A stretch of DNA of 34,539 bases from Sebaldella sp. S0638 (GCF_024158605.1 NZ_JAMZGM010000039.1:1-34539); one strand, 5' to 3'; counted from the first letter of the stretch, positions 1 to 6,669 are shown. The notes: a model not told the origin generated them from the sequence alone. Program-made: numbers and translations.

Positions 1-1
1 A

Positions 2-76
2 GGAGTAAGAGTGGAAAGAGAAGAAGGAAGTGTAAAAGGTACAAAATATCAGTTAGACTTTTCATGGAAATTCTAA
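2..76 (+). CDS. C-terminal end of an outer-membrane beta-barrel protein (partial)
   Basis: An open frame enters from the left edge and stops at 74-76, giving 24 residues. The last residues read YQLDFSWKF: alternating hydrophobic and polar positions with a terminal phenylalanine. That is the C-terminal signature strand that the BAM machinery recognises in outer-membrane beta-barrels such as autotransporters and TpsB transporters. Too little remains to say which family it is. The envelope operon that starts 70 bp downstream, and the two-partner-secretion gene at the other end of the window, make a surface-protein exporter or autotransporter the likeliest reading. This is inferred from the terminal motif and context only. 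Confidence 0.5.
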   Translation, partial: GVRVEREEGSVKGTKYQLDFSWKF

Positions 77-86
77 AGGGGAGACA

Positions 87-123
87 AACAGAAGAAATGG
101 GGATTTTCTTCATTTCTTCTGTT
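87..123 (+). other. 13-bp perfect stem-loop between two envelope genes
   Basis: Positions 87-99 pair perfectly with 111-123 (arms AACAGAAGAAATG and CATTTCTTCTGTT) around an 11-nt loop. The hairpin follows the stop at 76 and precedes the ribosome-binding site of the adhesin gene at 146. It is followed by ATAAAAATAAAC and not by a T run, so it is not a standard intrinsic terminator. It could be a weak terminator, or an RNA-stability or processing element that sets different expression of the two genes. Confidence 0.5.
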
Positions 124-145
124 ATAAAAATAAACAGGAGGAGAA

Positions 146-520
146 ATGAAAAGAATATTATTATGTTTGCTTTTAGGAACAATGTGTTTTGGTTATACCA
201 GAATGTCAACACTTACCGAAGAAGCCGGAAAACTTAACAGTGCTGAAACAGGGAGACAGAAAAGATTAGTACAAAGAAAAGAAAAGCTTGAGAATGATCT
301 GTCAAAATTATATGAAAATTATAACAGCAGAACAGAAATAACAGAAAAGCTGAGAATGGATTCAGAAGTGAGATGGTACAGAGATGAATACAGGGAGATA
401 CTGAAAAAGTATGATGATGTTCAAAAAAATCTAAGTGAAGAGATAAATAAAAAAGAAAAAGAACTGGCATTAGTGAATATAGGGCTTGGCATACAGGAAG
501 AAGCAGTTTTGGAAGATTAG
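146..520 (+). CDS. FadA-family adhesion protein
   Basis: This 124-residue secreted protein has an N-terminal signal peptide (about residues 1-17, MKRILLCLLLGTMCFGY), and the rest is a highly charged alpha-helical hairpin or coiled coil. The region around residues 70-100 (SEVRWYRDEYREILKKYDD) resembles the conserved part of Fusobacterium nucleatum FadA, which has an ...RFYKSQYQDLASKYED... segment at the matching place, and the length is also close to FadA. In Fusobacterium, FadA forms filaments that bind host cadherins; that function is known only for the family, and here the partner is unknown. The start follows AGGAGGAGAA. It is the first gene of a six-gene envelope operon that ends with an OmpA-type protein. 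Confidence 0.75.
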   Translation: MKRILLCLLLGTMCFGYTRMSTLTEEAGKLNSAETGRQKRLVQRKEKLENDLSKLYENYNSRTEITEKLRMDSEVRWYRDEYREILKKYDDVQKNLSEEINKKEKELALVNIGLGIQEEAVLED

Positions 521-551
521 AAATCTTTTCAGGATAAAAACAGGAGGAATT

Positions 552-794
552 ATGAGAAGAATAATATTACCCGTAATCATATGTCTGTTTATAAGTCAGG
601 GACTTTTGGCAGCGCCGAAACTGAAAAGCGGAAAAAAAACCGAAAGTCAGAAAATGCAGGCTGAAATAGACAGAATAGAAAAAAGAGTAAATGAAATTAA
701 TAAAAATATAGAAGACTACAAGGAAAATGAAAAAAAACTGGATGAGCTTGAAGTAAAATATGAAGAGACAGTTACAGATTTGAGACTAAAGTAG
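552..794 (+). CDS. Small secreted coiled-coil protein
   Basis: This is an 80-residue protein. The frame is open upstream of 552, but the ATG at 552 follows AGGAGGAATT directly and begins a clear signal peptide (MRRIILPVIICLFISQGLLAA, cleavage near residue 20), so I place the start there. The mature part is almost all E, K, D, N and hydrophobic heptad residues, consistent with one long helix or coiled coil. It lies 31 bp downstream of the FadA-like gene and resembles its helical region in character, so it may be a shortened FadA-like paralogue or a partner. No enzymatic motif is visible. The function is unknown; an exported periplasmic or surface location is inferred from the signal peptide. 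Confidence 0.7.
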   Translation: MRRIILPVIICLFISQGLLAAPKLKSGKKTESQKMQAEIDRIEKRVNEINKNIEDYKENEKKLDELEVKYEETVTDLRLK

Positions 795-806
795 AAGGTG
801 AGATTA

Positions 807-947
807 ATGAAGAAATATTTACTGTTAGCAGCAGCACTGATTTTGTTTGGATGTACAGCGGGGGAAACTAAAAGAACAATAGAAGATACAAAAGAAAGAG
901 TAGACAGAACAGAAGAATATCTGTGGGAAAACCAGATAAAAGAATAA
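807..947 (+). CDS. Very small lipoprotein (46 aa)
   Basis: A 46-residue gene starts at ATG 807 after AAGGTGAG and stops at 945-947. It begins with MKKYLLLAAALILFGC: a basic N-terminus, a hydrophobic core and a lipobox LFGC, so cysteine 16 would be diacylated after signal-peptidase II cleavage. The mature lipoprotein would be only about 31 residues, mostly charged, and ends in EEYLWENQIKE. The second lipoprotein of this operon (at 1208) also contains an EEYLRSVE segment, which suggests that the two are related. It sits 12 bp after the previous stop and 15 bp before the next start, in an evidently co-transcribed set. No function is known to me. Confidence 0.72.
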   Translation: MKKYLLLAAALILFGCTAGETKRTIEDTKERVDRTEEYLWENQIKE

Positions 948-962
948 GCAGGAGGAGATAAA

Positions 963-1190
963 ATGAGAAGAATGATTCTGGCGGGAATATTTCTGCTTAG
1001 TATGATTCCTTTATCAGGAGAAGAAATTATAATAGAGGAAGAGGTAAAAACAGATCTGAAACTGGAAAAGGCAGAAGCAGAACTGGAATATATGAATGAA
1101 AAAGTAGATTTTTATAAAAGAGTGGTAAGAAGCGTTCAGAGAGAAGAGGAAGAGCTGAAAGCACTGAAAAGAGCAAGGGTGAGAAAATAA
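963..1190 (+). CDS. Small secreted coiled-coil protein
   Basis: This 75-residue protein starts at ATG 963 after AGGAGGAGATAAA, a strong ribosome-binding site. A signal peptide covers about residues 1-19 (MRRMILAGIFLLSMIPLSG). It is followed by an acidic patch (EEIIIEEEV) and then a helix rich in E, K and R with a basic C-terminus (RARVRK). It has the same general form as the protein at 552, alternating with lipoproteins in the same operon. I cannot assign it to a named family. A periplasmic or surface-located helical protein is inferred from the signal peptide and composition. Confidence 0.7.
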   Translation: MRRMILAGIFLLSMIPLSGEEIIIEEEVKTDLKLEKAEAELEYMNEKVDFYKRVVRSVQREEEELKALKRARVRK

Positions 1191-1207
1191 AAAGTCAAGG
1201 AGAAAAT

Positions 1208-1405
1208 ATGAAAAAAAAGCTACTGTTACTAATAAGTTTTTTACTGGTATCATGTTCTACAAATAAAGCTTTGGTGGAATATAACAGCAAGAGAATGGAT
1301 AAGAATGAGGAATATCTGAGAAGTGTAGAAAGTAAAACAGTTCCAAAGGGTGAAATAAAAGGGAGTACAAGAAGAGTGCCGCTGGAAAAGGAGGCAGACA
1401 GATGA
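1208..1405 (+). CDS. Small lipoprotein (65 aa)
   Basis: This 65-residue protein starts at ATG 1208, with AAGGAGAA just upstream. The N-terminus MKKKLLLLISFLLVSCSTN is a type II signal peptide with lipobox LVSC, giving lipidated cysteine 16. The mature part is short, basic and polar, with an EEYLRSVE segment shared in form with the 46-residue lipoprotein at 807. Its stop overlaps the start of the OmpA-like gene by 4 bp (ATGA), so translation of the two is probably coupled. An anchor or accessory role in the envelope operon is possible, but there is no motif to prove it. Confidence 0.75.
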   Translation: MKKKLLLLISFLLVSCSTNKALVEYNSKRMDKNEEYLRSVESKTVPKGEIKGSTRRVPLEKEADR

Positions 1406-1941
1406 AAAGAAAGATAGTATTGTTATTATTTGTACTGGCGGCTTTTAGTACAGCAAGACCGTTTACTACAAAGCAGATGAGAAATGATACAATAAGAATA
1501 AATGCCCTTGAAGTGGAATTTGTGGAGGAAACTCCTGCGGCACAAAAGCCGAAACAAAATGGAAGCGGAGAAGTAAAAAAAATAATACGTTTGAATGAGA
1601 ATAAACTGTATTTTGATTTTGACGACAGCAGAATAAAGCCGGAATATTACGGCGTACTGAGAGAAATGGTAACAGAGATAAAGGAAATGGACTCTGATGT
1701 GGTAATAAGAGGTTATACAGATTCTAAAGGAACTGATGAGTACAATAACAGACTTTCACTGAGAAGAGCCGAGGCTGTGAGAGATAAATTAACGGAATTT
1801 GGTCTGGAGCCGGGAAGAATAATCAAGGTAGAAGGTATGGGGAAACGGAATCCTGTTGCACCTAATACAAATAAAGACGGAAGTGATAATCCGGCAGGGC
1901 GTGCTTCAAACAGAAGAATTGAACTGGAACTTGTGAAATAG
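1402..1941 (+). CDS. OmpA-family peptidoglycan-binding envelope protein
   Basis: This 179-residue exported protein has a signal peptide (about residues 1-18), a short linker to about residue 60, and a C-terminal OmpA/MotB domain (about 65-179). The domain shows NKLYFDFDDSRIKPEY at its start, the peptidoglycan-contact region GYTDSKGTDEYNNRLSLRRA, and the ending NRRIELELVK. OmpA-like domains of this kind bind diaminopimelate in peptidoglycan non-covalently and so tether the outer membrane or an adhesin complex to the wall. There is no N-terminal beta-barrel, and no lipobox is seen, so it is a soluble periplasmic form. It is the last gene of the adhesin/lipoprotein operon and overlaps the preceding gene by 4 bp, which suggests that the small helical proteins work with it. 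Confidence 0.88.
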   Translation: MKRKIVLLLFVLAAFSTARPFTTKQMRNDTIRINALEVEFVEETPAAQKPKQNGSGEVKKIIRLNENKLYFDFDDSRIKPEYYGVLREMVTEIKEMDSDVVIRGYTDSKGTDEYNNRLSLRRAEAVRDKLTEFGLEPGRIIKVEGMGKRNPVAPNTNKDGSDNPAGRASNRRIELELVK

Positions 1942-1962
1942 TCACTAAAAAATTAATATAAT

Positions 1963-2018
1963 AAAAATCTGTGAATAAAATCAATATGTTGTTTTGGAGA
2001 TTTGTTCGCAGATTTTTT
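1963..2018 (+). terminator. Possible terminator of the envelope operon
   Basis: AAAAATCTGTGA (1963-1974) can pair with TCGCAGATTTTT (2006-2017), with one G-U pair, around a long 31-nt loop, and the right arm ends in a T run. It lies 21 bp after the OmpA-like gene. The long loop makes it weaker than a textbook terminator. The remaining gap to 2213 shows no gene. Confidence 0.4.
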
Positions 2019-2213
2019 GTGGTTTAAAAATTATGTGTATGGGGTTTCTATTATCTGTAGTTTAATCAGGAAGAATTTTTTATAAAAATATGTTAGAATA
2101 AAAAAGTAAACTGGTAACAGAAAAATAAAATTTGGGGGAATTTTGGAAAGATCATATCACGTTAACATGTAGAGAAAAACAGATTCTGATTTTATGGAAA
2201 GGTGATGATAAAA

Positions 2214-2954
2214 TTGAAAGAAAATAAATATGATGATGAGAAATTTTTTAATCAGTATAAAAAAATGGCAAGATCAACTGGTGGTTTAGAAGCAGCAGGA
2301 GAATGGCATGAATTCAGAAAAATGATGCCGGATTTTCAGGGTAAACGTGTATTGGATCTGGGATGCGGTTTTGGATGGCATTGCAGATATGCGGCAGATA
2401 ACGGAGCAAAATCTGTGACAGGGGTGGATATATCAGAGAAGATGCTGGAAAAAGCAAGAGAAATGACAGAGTCGCCGGTAATTGAATATATTTTAATGCC
2501 TGTGGAAGAAGTGAGTTATCCGAAAGAAAGCTTTGATGTGGTGCTTAGCTCTCTGACTTTTCACTATATAGATTCTTTCAGAAATATATGTAAAAAAATA
2601 TCGGATTTTCTCACTGATGGAGGGCACTTTGTTTTTTCCGTGGAGCATCCGGTGTTTACGGCATATGGTACACAGGACTGGTATTATGATAAAAACGGAG
2701 AACGGATTCACTGGCCTGTAGACAGATATTTTTCAGAAGGACTTAGAAAAGCTAATTTTCTTGGTGTGGAAGTGATGAAATATCATAAGACACTTACTAC
2801 TTATATAAATGATCTTATATGGGCAGGCTTTGAAATAACCGGCTTTATGGAACCGAAACCTGAAGAGTCAATGATGAGGGAAATTCCCGAGATGCAGGAT
2901 GAATTAAGACGTCCAATGATGCTTCTTATTTCGGCTAAAAAAAGAAAAGCATAA
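2214..2954 (+). CDS. Class I SAM-dependent methyltransferase
   Basis: This is a cytosolic methyltransferase of about 246 residues with the Rossmann-type SAM-binding fold. The glycine-rich motif I is VLDLGCGFGWHCRYAADNGA, followed by the acidic ribose-binding end of strand 2 (VTGVDISEKML) and by FDVVLSSLTFHYID at motif IV. This is the methyltransferase type 11/25 group, whose substrates are very varied; the substrate here cannot be read from the sequence. The frame is open from GTG 2202 and ATG 2205, but these overlap the likely ribosome-binding site AAAGGTGATG, so I prefer TTG 2214 (LKENKYDDEKFF...). It faces the minus-strand cob operon and ends one base before a shared terminator, so it is not obviously linked to cobalamin. 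Confidence 0.85.
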   Translation: MKENKYDDEKFFNQYKKMARSTGGLEAAGEWHEFRKMMPDFQGKRVLDLGCGFGWHCRYAADNGAKSVTGVDISEKMLEKAREMTESPVIEYILMPVEEVSYPKESFDVVLSSLTFHYIDSFRNICKKISDFLTDGGHFVFSVEHPVFTAYGTQDWYYDKNGERIHWPVDRYFSEGLRKANFLGVEVMKYHKTLTTYINDLIWAGFEITGFMEPKPEESMMREIPEMQDELRRPMMLLISAKKRKA

Positions 2955-3000
2955 AAAAACAGGATTAGTCCGGATTTACTATCGGTATAATCCTGTTTTT
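2955..3000. terminator. Bidirectional intrinsic terminator
   Basis: A perfect 13-bp inverted repeat, AAAAACAGGATTA (2955-2967) and TAATCCTGTTTTT (2988-3000), is flanked by A and T runs on both strands. It lies between the convergent methyltransferase gene and the NTF2-like gene, and should end transcription from both sides. Confidence 0.85.
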
Positions 3001-3012
3001 ATTTTGATTGCA

Positions 3013-3351
3013 TTAATTATAAATAAACCATAGGTTTTTGATAAGACCATCTTGTATTTCATAAACAGCTGCCATTTCTACGGCTTTATCTTTTACCAGT
3101 CCCGCGACTTCTGAATGATCTATTATTTTATTTCCCATAACAATCCTGTTTTTAAGCCTGGCATGAACTTTTAGAACATGAAATCTTTCGATACATTTTT
3201 CCCTGAGCTGTTCTTTTCCGCTTAAAATAATTGAGTTATCAAGAAGATTAAATATTTTTATGTCATTATGATACATAGAAAGAAAATTTTCCAAATCATG
3301 AATATTATAAAAATCCAGTTGTTCCTGAACTATAGTTTCGGGTGTTTTCAT
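3013..3351 (-). CDS. NTF2-like / SnoaL-type small domain protein
   Basis: This 112-residue protein has the length and pattern of a single NTF2-like cone-fold domain. The N-terminal helix region is IVQEQLDFYNIHDLENFLSMYHNDIKIF, followed by alternating strands and the typical closing strand YEIQDGLIKNLWFIYN. Members include SnoaL-like cyclases and ketosteroid isomerases, but many have no known activity. The start follows AAGGAGAA on the minus strand. It lies 28 bp downstream of the cobC-type phosphatase gene and shares its strand and terminator, so it is probably the third gene of cobS-cobC-X. Nothing links it chemically to cobalamin; the placement may be chance. Confidence 0.72.
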   Translation of the reverse strand: MKTPETIVQEQLDFYNIHDLENFLSMYHNDIKIFNLLDNSIILSGKEQLREKCIERFHVLKVHARLKNRIVMGNKIIDHSEVAGLVKDKAVEMAAVYEIQDGLIKNLWFIYN

Positions 3352-3379
3352 TGTTCCGTTCTCCTTTCAGTTAAAGCCG

Positions 3380-3985
3380 TTATACTCTGTTAACATACTC
3401 CAAAAAAGCAAAATCAGAGTGATCAAAGCAGAGTTTTGTTATAGAACCATGGTTAAATCTGAATTTCCAGTAAGCTTCAAGGTTTCCTGTGAAATAAAAT
3501 GAAAGAACTGCCTGTATAACACCAGAATGTGTTGTTATAAGGATTTTTTCACCTTTATGGGATTTTTTTATATCCTCAATTTCATTAACAGCCCTCATCA
3601 TAAAATCGTGTATACTTTCCCCGTCAGGAATCTGATAATTTTCCCAGTTTTTGAAGAAAAGTTCTGCTTCTTCAGGGTATCTGCCCATTAATTCCTGATG
3701 GCTCAATCCTTCAAAAATTCCAAAATTCAGCTCACGGAATCCGGGCTTTTCTATAATATTGAGATTAAGATGTTCATTTATAATTTCCGCAGACTCGGTA
3801 CATCTTTTTAAGTCACTGGAATAAAATAAACTGATACTTTCATCGGCAACATTCTTTTTTGCATTATGAATCTGCTGAATTCCTTCAGCAATAAGAGGCG
3901 GATTAAGCTGTCCAAAGTATACTTTTTTCACATTCAGTTCTGTAATGCCATGCCGTACAAATAGAAATTCCGTATTTTTACTCAT
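3380..3985 (-). CDS. cobC: Histidine phosphatase, likely alpha-ribazole phosphatase (CobC type, copy 1)
   Basis: This is a 201-residue member of the histidine phosphatase superfamily. The catalytic motif FVRHG places the phosphorylated histidine at residue 12. RELNFGIFEGLSHQEL carries the conserved glutamate region, and THSGV carries the second histidine. The N-terminal pattern RHGITELNVKKVYFGQLNPPL is typical of the CobC group, which removes the 5'-phosphate of alpha-ribazole-5'-phosphate (or of the completed adenosylcobalamin phosphate) in nucleotide-loop assembly. The ATG overlaps the cobS stop by 4 bp, which strongly supports this role over a general phosphoglycerate mutase. A second such gene lies at 29742-30338. 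Confidence 0.82.
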   Translation of the reverse strand: MSKNTEFLFVRHGITELNVKKVYFGQLNPPLIAEGIQQIHNAKKNVADESISLFYSSDLKRCTESAEIINEHLNLNIIEKPGFRELNFGIFEGLSHQELMGRYPEEAELFFKNWENYQIPDGESIHDFMMRAVNEIEDIKKSHKGEKILITTHSGVIQAVLSFYFTGNLEAYWKFRFNHGSITKLCFDHSDFAFLEYVNRV

Positions 3986-4710
3986 TTTAAAATCACTCCC
4001 GTGATAAGCACAAGAATACTGGTCATTTCAAGGCTCGCACCCATAGTATCCCCTGTGATTCCGTCAATTTTTTTTGTGACATAAAATAAAAAGTATATAA
4101 TAAAAGCCAGACATACAAAAACAGATATTAAACCCTTGAATCCTGCTAAAAAGAAGCATATTACAGAAGTAATGACCAGCGAAATCAAAATATCAGACTT
4201 AGAATTATAGTCCATTATTGCATTGCTCATGCCGCTTTTTCTGGCATATGTTCCGAGACCGGCATTGGTAACCGTGGCGAGCCTTGCAATAACAGGCATT
4301 ATAATAATATATTTTATATCCGCTTCTGCAAGAAGGAATGTTTTTAACAGAAAATATATTATCAAAACTATTGCTCCATTAGTTCCTATTCTGGAATCTT
4401 TCATTATTTCCAGTATTTTATCTTTCGGGCGATAGCTGAAAAGACCGTCAAATGTATCAGCCAGTCCGTCCAGATGAATTCCGCCGGTAATAACGGTCTC
4501 TGCAATAACAATACAAACTGCGATAAGGAGTCTGCTGTCTGTGAATTTCGATACGGCGAAATAAGTAAGGTATAACAGTCCCCCGATCAGCAAGCCTAAA
4601 ACCGGGAAATATTTTATTGATTTTCCGAAATCCTTATCACTATATTCAGTTTTCAATGGAACAGGAATACGTGTCATAAACTGTGTAAGCAGAATAAATT
4701 GTTTTATCAA
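3982..4710 (-). CDS. cobS: Adenosylcobinamide-GDP ribazoletransferase (cobalamin synthase)
   Basis: This 242-residue polytopic inner-membrane protein joins adenosylcobinamide-GDP to alpha-ribazole (phosphate), the last assembly step of cobalamin. Conserved segments are TRIPVP near the N-terminus, GGIHLDGLADTFDGLFSYR (the metal- and substrate-binding region), SRIGTNGA, and GDTMGASLEM near the C-terminus. The frame is open a further 46 codons upstream, but family members begin close to FILLTQFMTRIP, and a ribosome-binding site AGAGGTG lies before TTG at 4710, so I chose that start. It is the first gene of a minus-strand operon with cobC, separate from the main cobalamin operon about 3 kb away, and I see no riboswitch in its leader. 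Confidence 0.92.
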   Translation of the reverse strand: MIKQFILLTQFMTRIPVPLKTEYSDKDFGKSIKYFPVLGLLIGGLLYLTYFAVSKFTDSRLLIAVCIVIAETVITGGIHLDGLADTFDGLFSYRPKDKILEIMKDSRIGTNGAIVLIIYFLLKTFLLAEADIKYIIIMPVIARLATVTNAGLGTYARKSGMSNAIMDYNSKSDILISLVITSVICFFLAGFKGLISVFVCLAFIIYFLFYVTKKIDGITGDTMGASLEMTSILVLITGVILK

Positions 4711-4752
4711 AATGAACACCTCTAAATTATTAATATTTATTTTTATATTATC

Positions 4753-4767
4753 AAATATCTGATATTT
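4753..4767. promoter_or_regulatory. Perfect 15-bp palindrome in the cobS leader
   Basis: AAATATCTGATATTT is a perfect 7+1+7 inverted repeat lying 43 bp upstream of the cobS start. It could be an operator for a dimeric repressor. AT-rich DNA produces such palindromes by chance fairly often, so confidence is low. Confidence 0.25.
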
Positions 4768-4839
4768 TGTACAGCATGGAAAAATTATAAATAAGTATGC
4801 AGAAAGAATAATATATGTTTTCTGAAGCAGTAAAATTTT

Positions 4840-4867
4840 AGTATACAAACCTTTTTATATGTGTTAA
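4840..4867 (-). promoter_or_regulatory. Candidate sigma-70-type promoter of cobS-cobC
   Basis: Read on the minus strand, TTAACA (4867-4862) and TATACT (4845-4840) are separated by 16 bp. This would give a leader of about 120 nt before the cobS TTG. No cobalamin-riboswitch core is visible in that leader. Confidence 0.45.
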
Positions 4868-4933
4868 AATTTTTATAGTCACTCAAATGAAAATTTTGAA
4901 AGATATAAAATAAAAAATTAAGGAGATGAAAAT

Positions 4934-5785
4934 ATGCCGGGAGAGCAAAAAGGAATTCAGGATTTATACTTTCCAAATAGAAGTTATAGAGAAAATGCCC
5001 AGTTTCCCAATATTATGGCAGCGGTGGAGAACCTGGACTTCAAACAGGCAGTTTCAGAATTTGATAAATTAAGACCAGAGGAAAGAAAAGCATACATAAT
5101 AATGAGCTCTGTACTGAAAAATTTTCTGGATCCCAGAAAAATCAATTTTAATCTTCTTTTTCAGACAGGTGCTGAGCTATATAAAAATATAGGTGAACTC
5201 GGGTTTTATTTTCAGGCTATATTGGATAAAAAAAATGCAGACAATGAAGATGTCAGAAAATATGCGGATTTATTAATGCAGCTGAGTATTGCAGGAGTAA
5301 TGAAAATACAGGAAGAAGCAAAAGGATATCCGGAAAAGCCTATTAACGGCATGGTGTGGCTGGATGGAGCCTGTATTGATGTATGGAATGATTTTCTGGC
5401 GAACTATTTTGATATAATAAAAGATTATAAAAATTACTATAATTCAAGGCTTATACAGTCGAGAATAGTATTTGCAATAAAGCGTCATTATTCTTACGAG
5501 ATAGCGAGAAGTACGTATAATATGGGGCTGGCAAACAGTAAAATCGGTGAAATGGAAACAGCGCTGAAATGTTATCAGGCTGTGGTAGATGATTTTCAGG
5601 AGATACTTGATCAGCCTTTGGAATATTTCGCTGAGAATATGGAGGCTGTGCATGAACTCTATTACCTGGGAGAAGCACTGGAAAAGTATATAGATCTTGA
5701 AGGGCATTCTGATGAGACATTGAGGGAGCAGTACAGAAAAGTAAAAGAACTGGAGAATATGCTGAAATCAAAAATGAATATTTAA
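4934..5785 (+). CDS. Hypothetical helical (TPR-like) protein
   Basis: This is a 283-residue protein without a signal peptide or membrane segment, so probably cytosolic. It starts at ATG 4934 after AAGGAGATG. The sequence looks all-helical. The region of about residues 190-265 (YEIARSTYNMGLANSKIGEM..., then ALKCYQAVVDDFQEI..., then EAVHELYYLGEALEKY) has the spacing and small/aromatic pattern of tetratricopeptide-like helix pairs, which usually mediate protein contacts. No catalytic motif is visible. It is divergent from cobS and has its own terminator, so it appears to be a single-gene unit. I do not recognise the family; the TPR-like reading is by pattern only. Confidence 0.75.
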   Translation: MPGEQKGIQDLYFPNRSYRENAQFPNIMAAVENLDFKQAVSEFDKLRPEERKAYIIMSSVLKNFLDPRKINFNLLFQTGAELYKNIGELGFYFQAILDKKNADNEDVRKYADLLMQLSIAGVMKIQEEAKGYPEKPINGMVWLDGACIDVWNDFLANYFDIIKDYKNYYNSRLIQSRIVFAIKRHYSYEIARSTYNMGLANSKIGEMETALKCYQAVVDDFQEILDQPLEYFAENMEAVHELYYLGEALEKYIDLEGHSDETLREQYRKVKELENMLKSKMNI

Positions 5786-5791
5786 TAATAG

Positions 5792-5840
5792 TAAAGGCAG
5801 TATTGAGGTAGATAAGCGATGCTGCCTTTATGTTTTTTAT
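5792..5840 (+). terminator. Intrinsic terminator
   Basis: TAAAGGCAGTAT (5792-5803) pairs with ATGCTGCCTTTA (5819-5830), with one G-U pair, followed by TGTTTTTTAT. It lies 6 bp after the stop of the helical-repeat protein gene. Confidence 0.8.
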
Positions 5841-5869
5841 TGGTGTTTTTGTTAAAAATATGTTATAAA
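5840..5869 (+). promoter_or_regulatory. Candidate promoter of the membrane-protein gene
   Basis: TTGGTG (5840-5845) and TATAAA (5864-5869) are 18 bp apart, with TG one base before the -10 box (TGTTATAAA). It lies directly after a terminator, where a new promoter is expected. AT-rich context limits confidence. Confidence 0.35.
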
Positions 5870-5914
5870 TAAAAAAGAACGATATTTTAAAACAAGATGA
5901 AATGGGGAGTTTTA

Positions 5915-6523
5915 TTGAAAAAATTAGATTTTTTGTTTTCTTTTTTAGTTAAAATAATTATTTTGATTATTTTTGGGATATTTTGTTGTTATATAATGAG
6001 TCTGAATCTTTTGGTTATTGTTATTACATTGTTATTATTTTCTTTTATGAATTCTTTTCTTATTTTAGAAGGGCGAACAAAATTTGACATGGAAATTTTT
6101 TCTTTTCAGACAATTGCAGTTTTTCTTTTTGAGCGGAGGGCTATTTTCTATTGGCGGGAAGTACCGGATGAAATTTTTACTCATTATAGTTATATAGTAT
6201 TATTATTTTTGCTTATTTCACTGATTTTATTTATCTTCTTGAAGTTTAAAAATGAAAATATTTTTTTAAGAAAATACTTTTATTGTATTTTTTTATATCT
6301 CATTGTTATTCAAAATATGCTGGAAAGTGAGTATTTGGTGATTATTTCTCTTATAGTTTCAGTGTATGAAGCAGTTTTTAGTTATTATATGATTGATATT
6401 TTAGTAATATCTATGATAAATATTTTTTTGATCAAAAAAAATAAGAAATTTATATATAATTATTTTTTTATTGTTTTAGCAGTTTTAATAAGATGTATGA
6501 CTAATATTTTATGGAGGATTTGA
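5915..6523 (+). CDS. Hypothetical polytopic membrane protein
   Basis: This is a protein of about 202 residues made mostly of I, L, F, V and Y, with roughly six predicted membrane-spanning stretches separated by short charged loops. No family motif is visible. I take TTG 5915 as the start because GGGGAG lies 5 bp upstream. ATG 5897 in the same frame would add six residues (MKWGVL) but has no ribosome-binding site. The DNA is distinctly more T-rich than its neighbours, as expected for a membrane protein, but possibly also a sign of recent acquisition. It shares the 4934-7682 block with other unassigned genes. Confidence 0.6.
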   Translation: MKKLDFLFSFLVKIIILIIFGIFCCYIMSLNLLVIVITLLLFSFMNSFLILEGRTKFDMEIFSFQTIAVFLFERRAIFYWREVPDEIFTHYSYIVLLFLLISLILFIFLKFKNENIFLRKYFYCIFLYLIVIQNMLESEYLVIISLIVSVYEAVFSYYMIDILVISMINIFLIKKNKKFIYNYFFIVLAVLIRCMTNILWRI

Positions 6524-6669
6524 TAGAGGATAAAGAAAGAACGGAAAAATAGATTAATGCAGCTATAGCATTGGGAAATGATACGATGACAGAAGTGCTG
6601 CACCTGGAATGCAGAGAAGAAAATCTAAAAACTGAGGATATTATAATTCAGGGTTCAGAAAAATTTTAA
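6511..6669 (+). pseudogene. Possible gene remnant with an in-frame amber codon
   Basis: From ATG 6511 the frame reads MEDLIEDKERTEK, meets TAG at 6550-6552, then continues open as INAAIALGNDTMTEVL and further to a TAA at 6667. The 52-codon sequence is hydrophilic and protein-like on both sides of the amber codon, in a region that otherwise holds no gene. A single change at a leucine codon (TTG or TTA to TAG) would explain it. It begins 12 bp before the stop of the membrane-protein gene. No good ribosome-binding site is seen, so it could also be the tail of a larger lost gene, or chance. Confidence 0.3.

Noticed and set aside
4711-4848. 46-residue N-terminal extension of CobS
   Set aside because: It reads into the leader and promoter region and is not part of the CobS family; TTG 4710 has a ribosome-binding site and fits the usual length.
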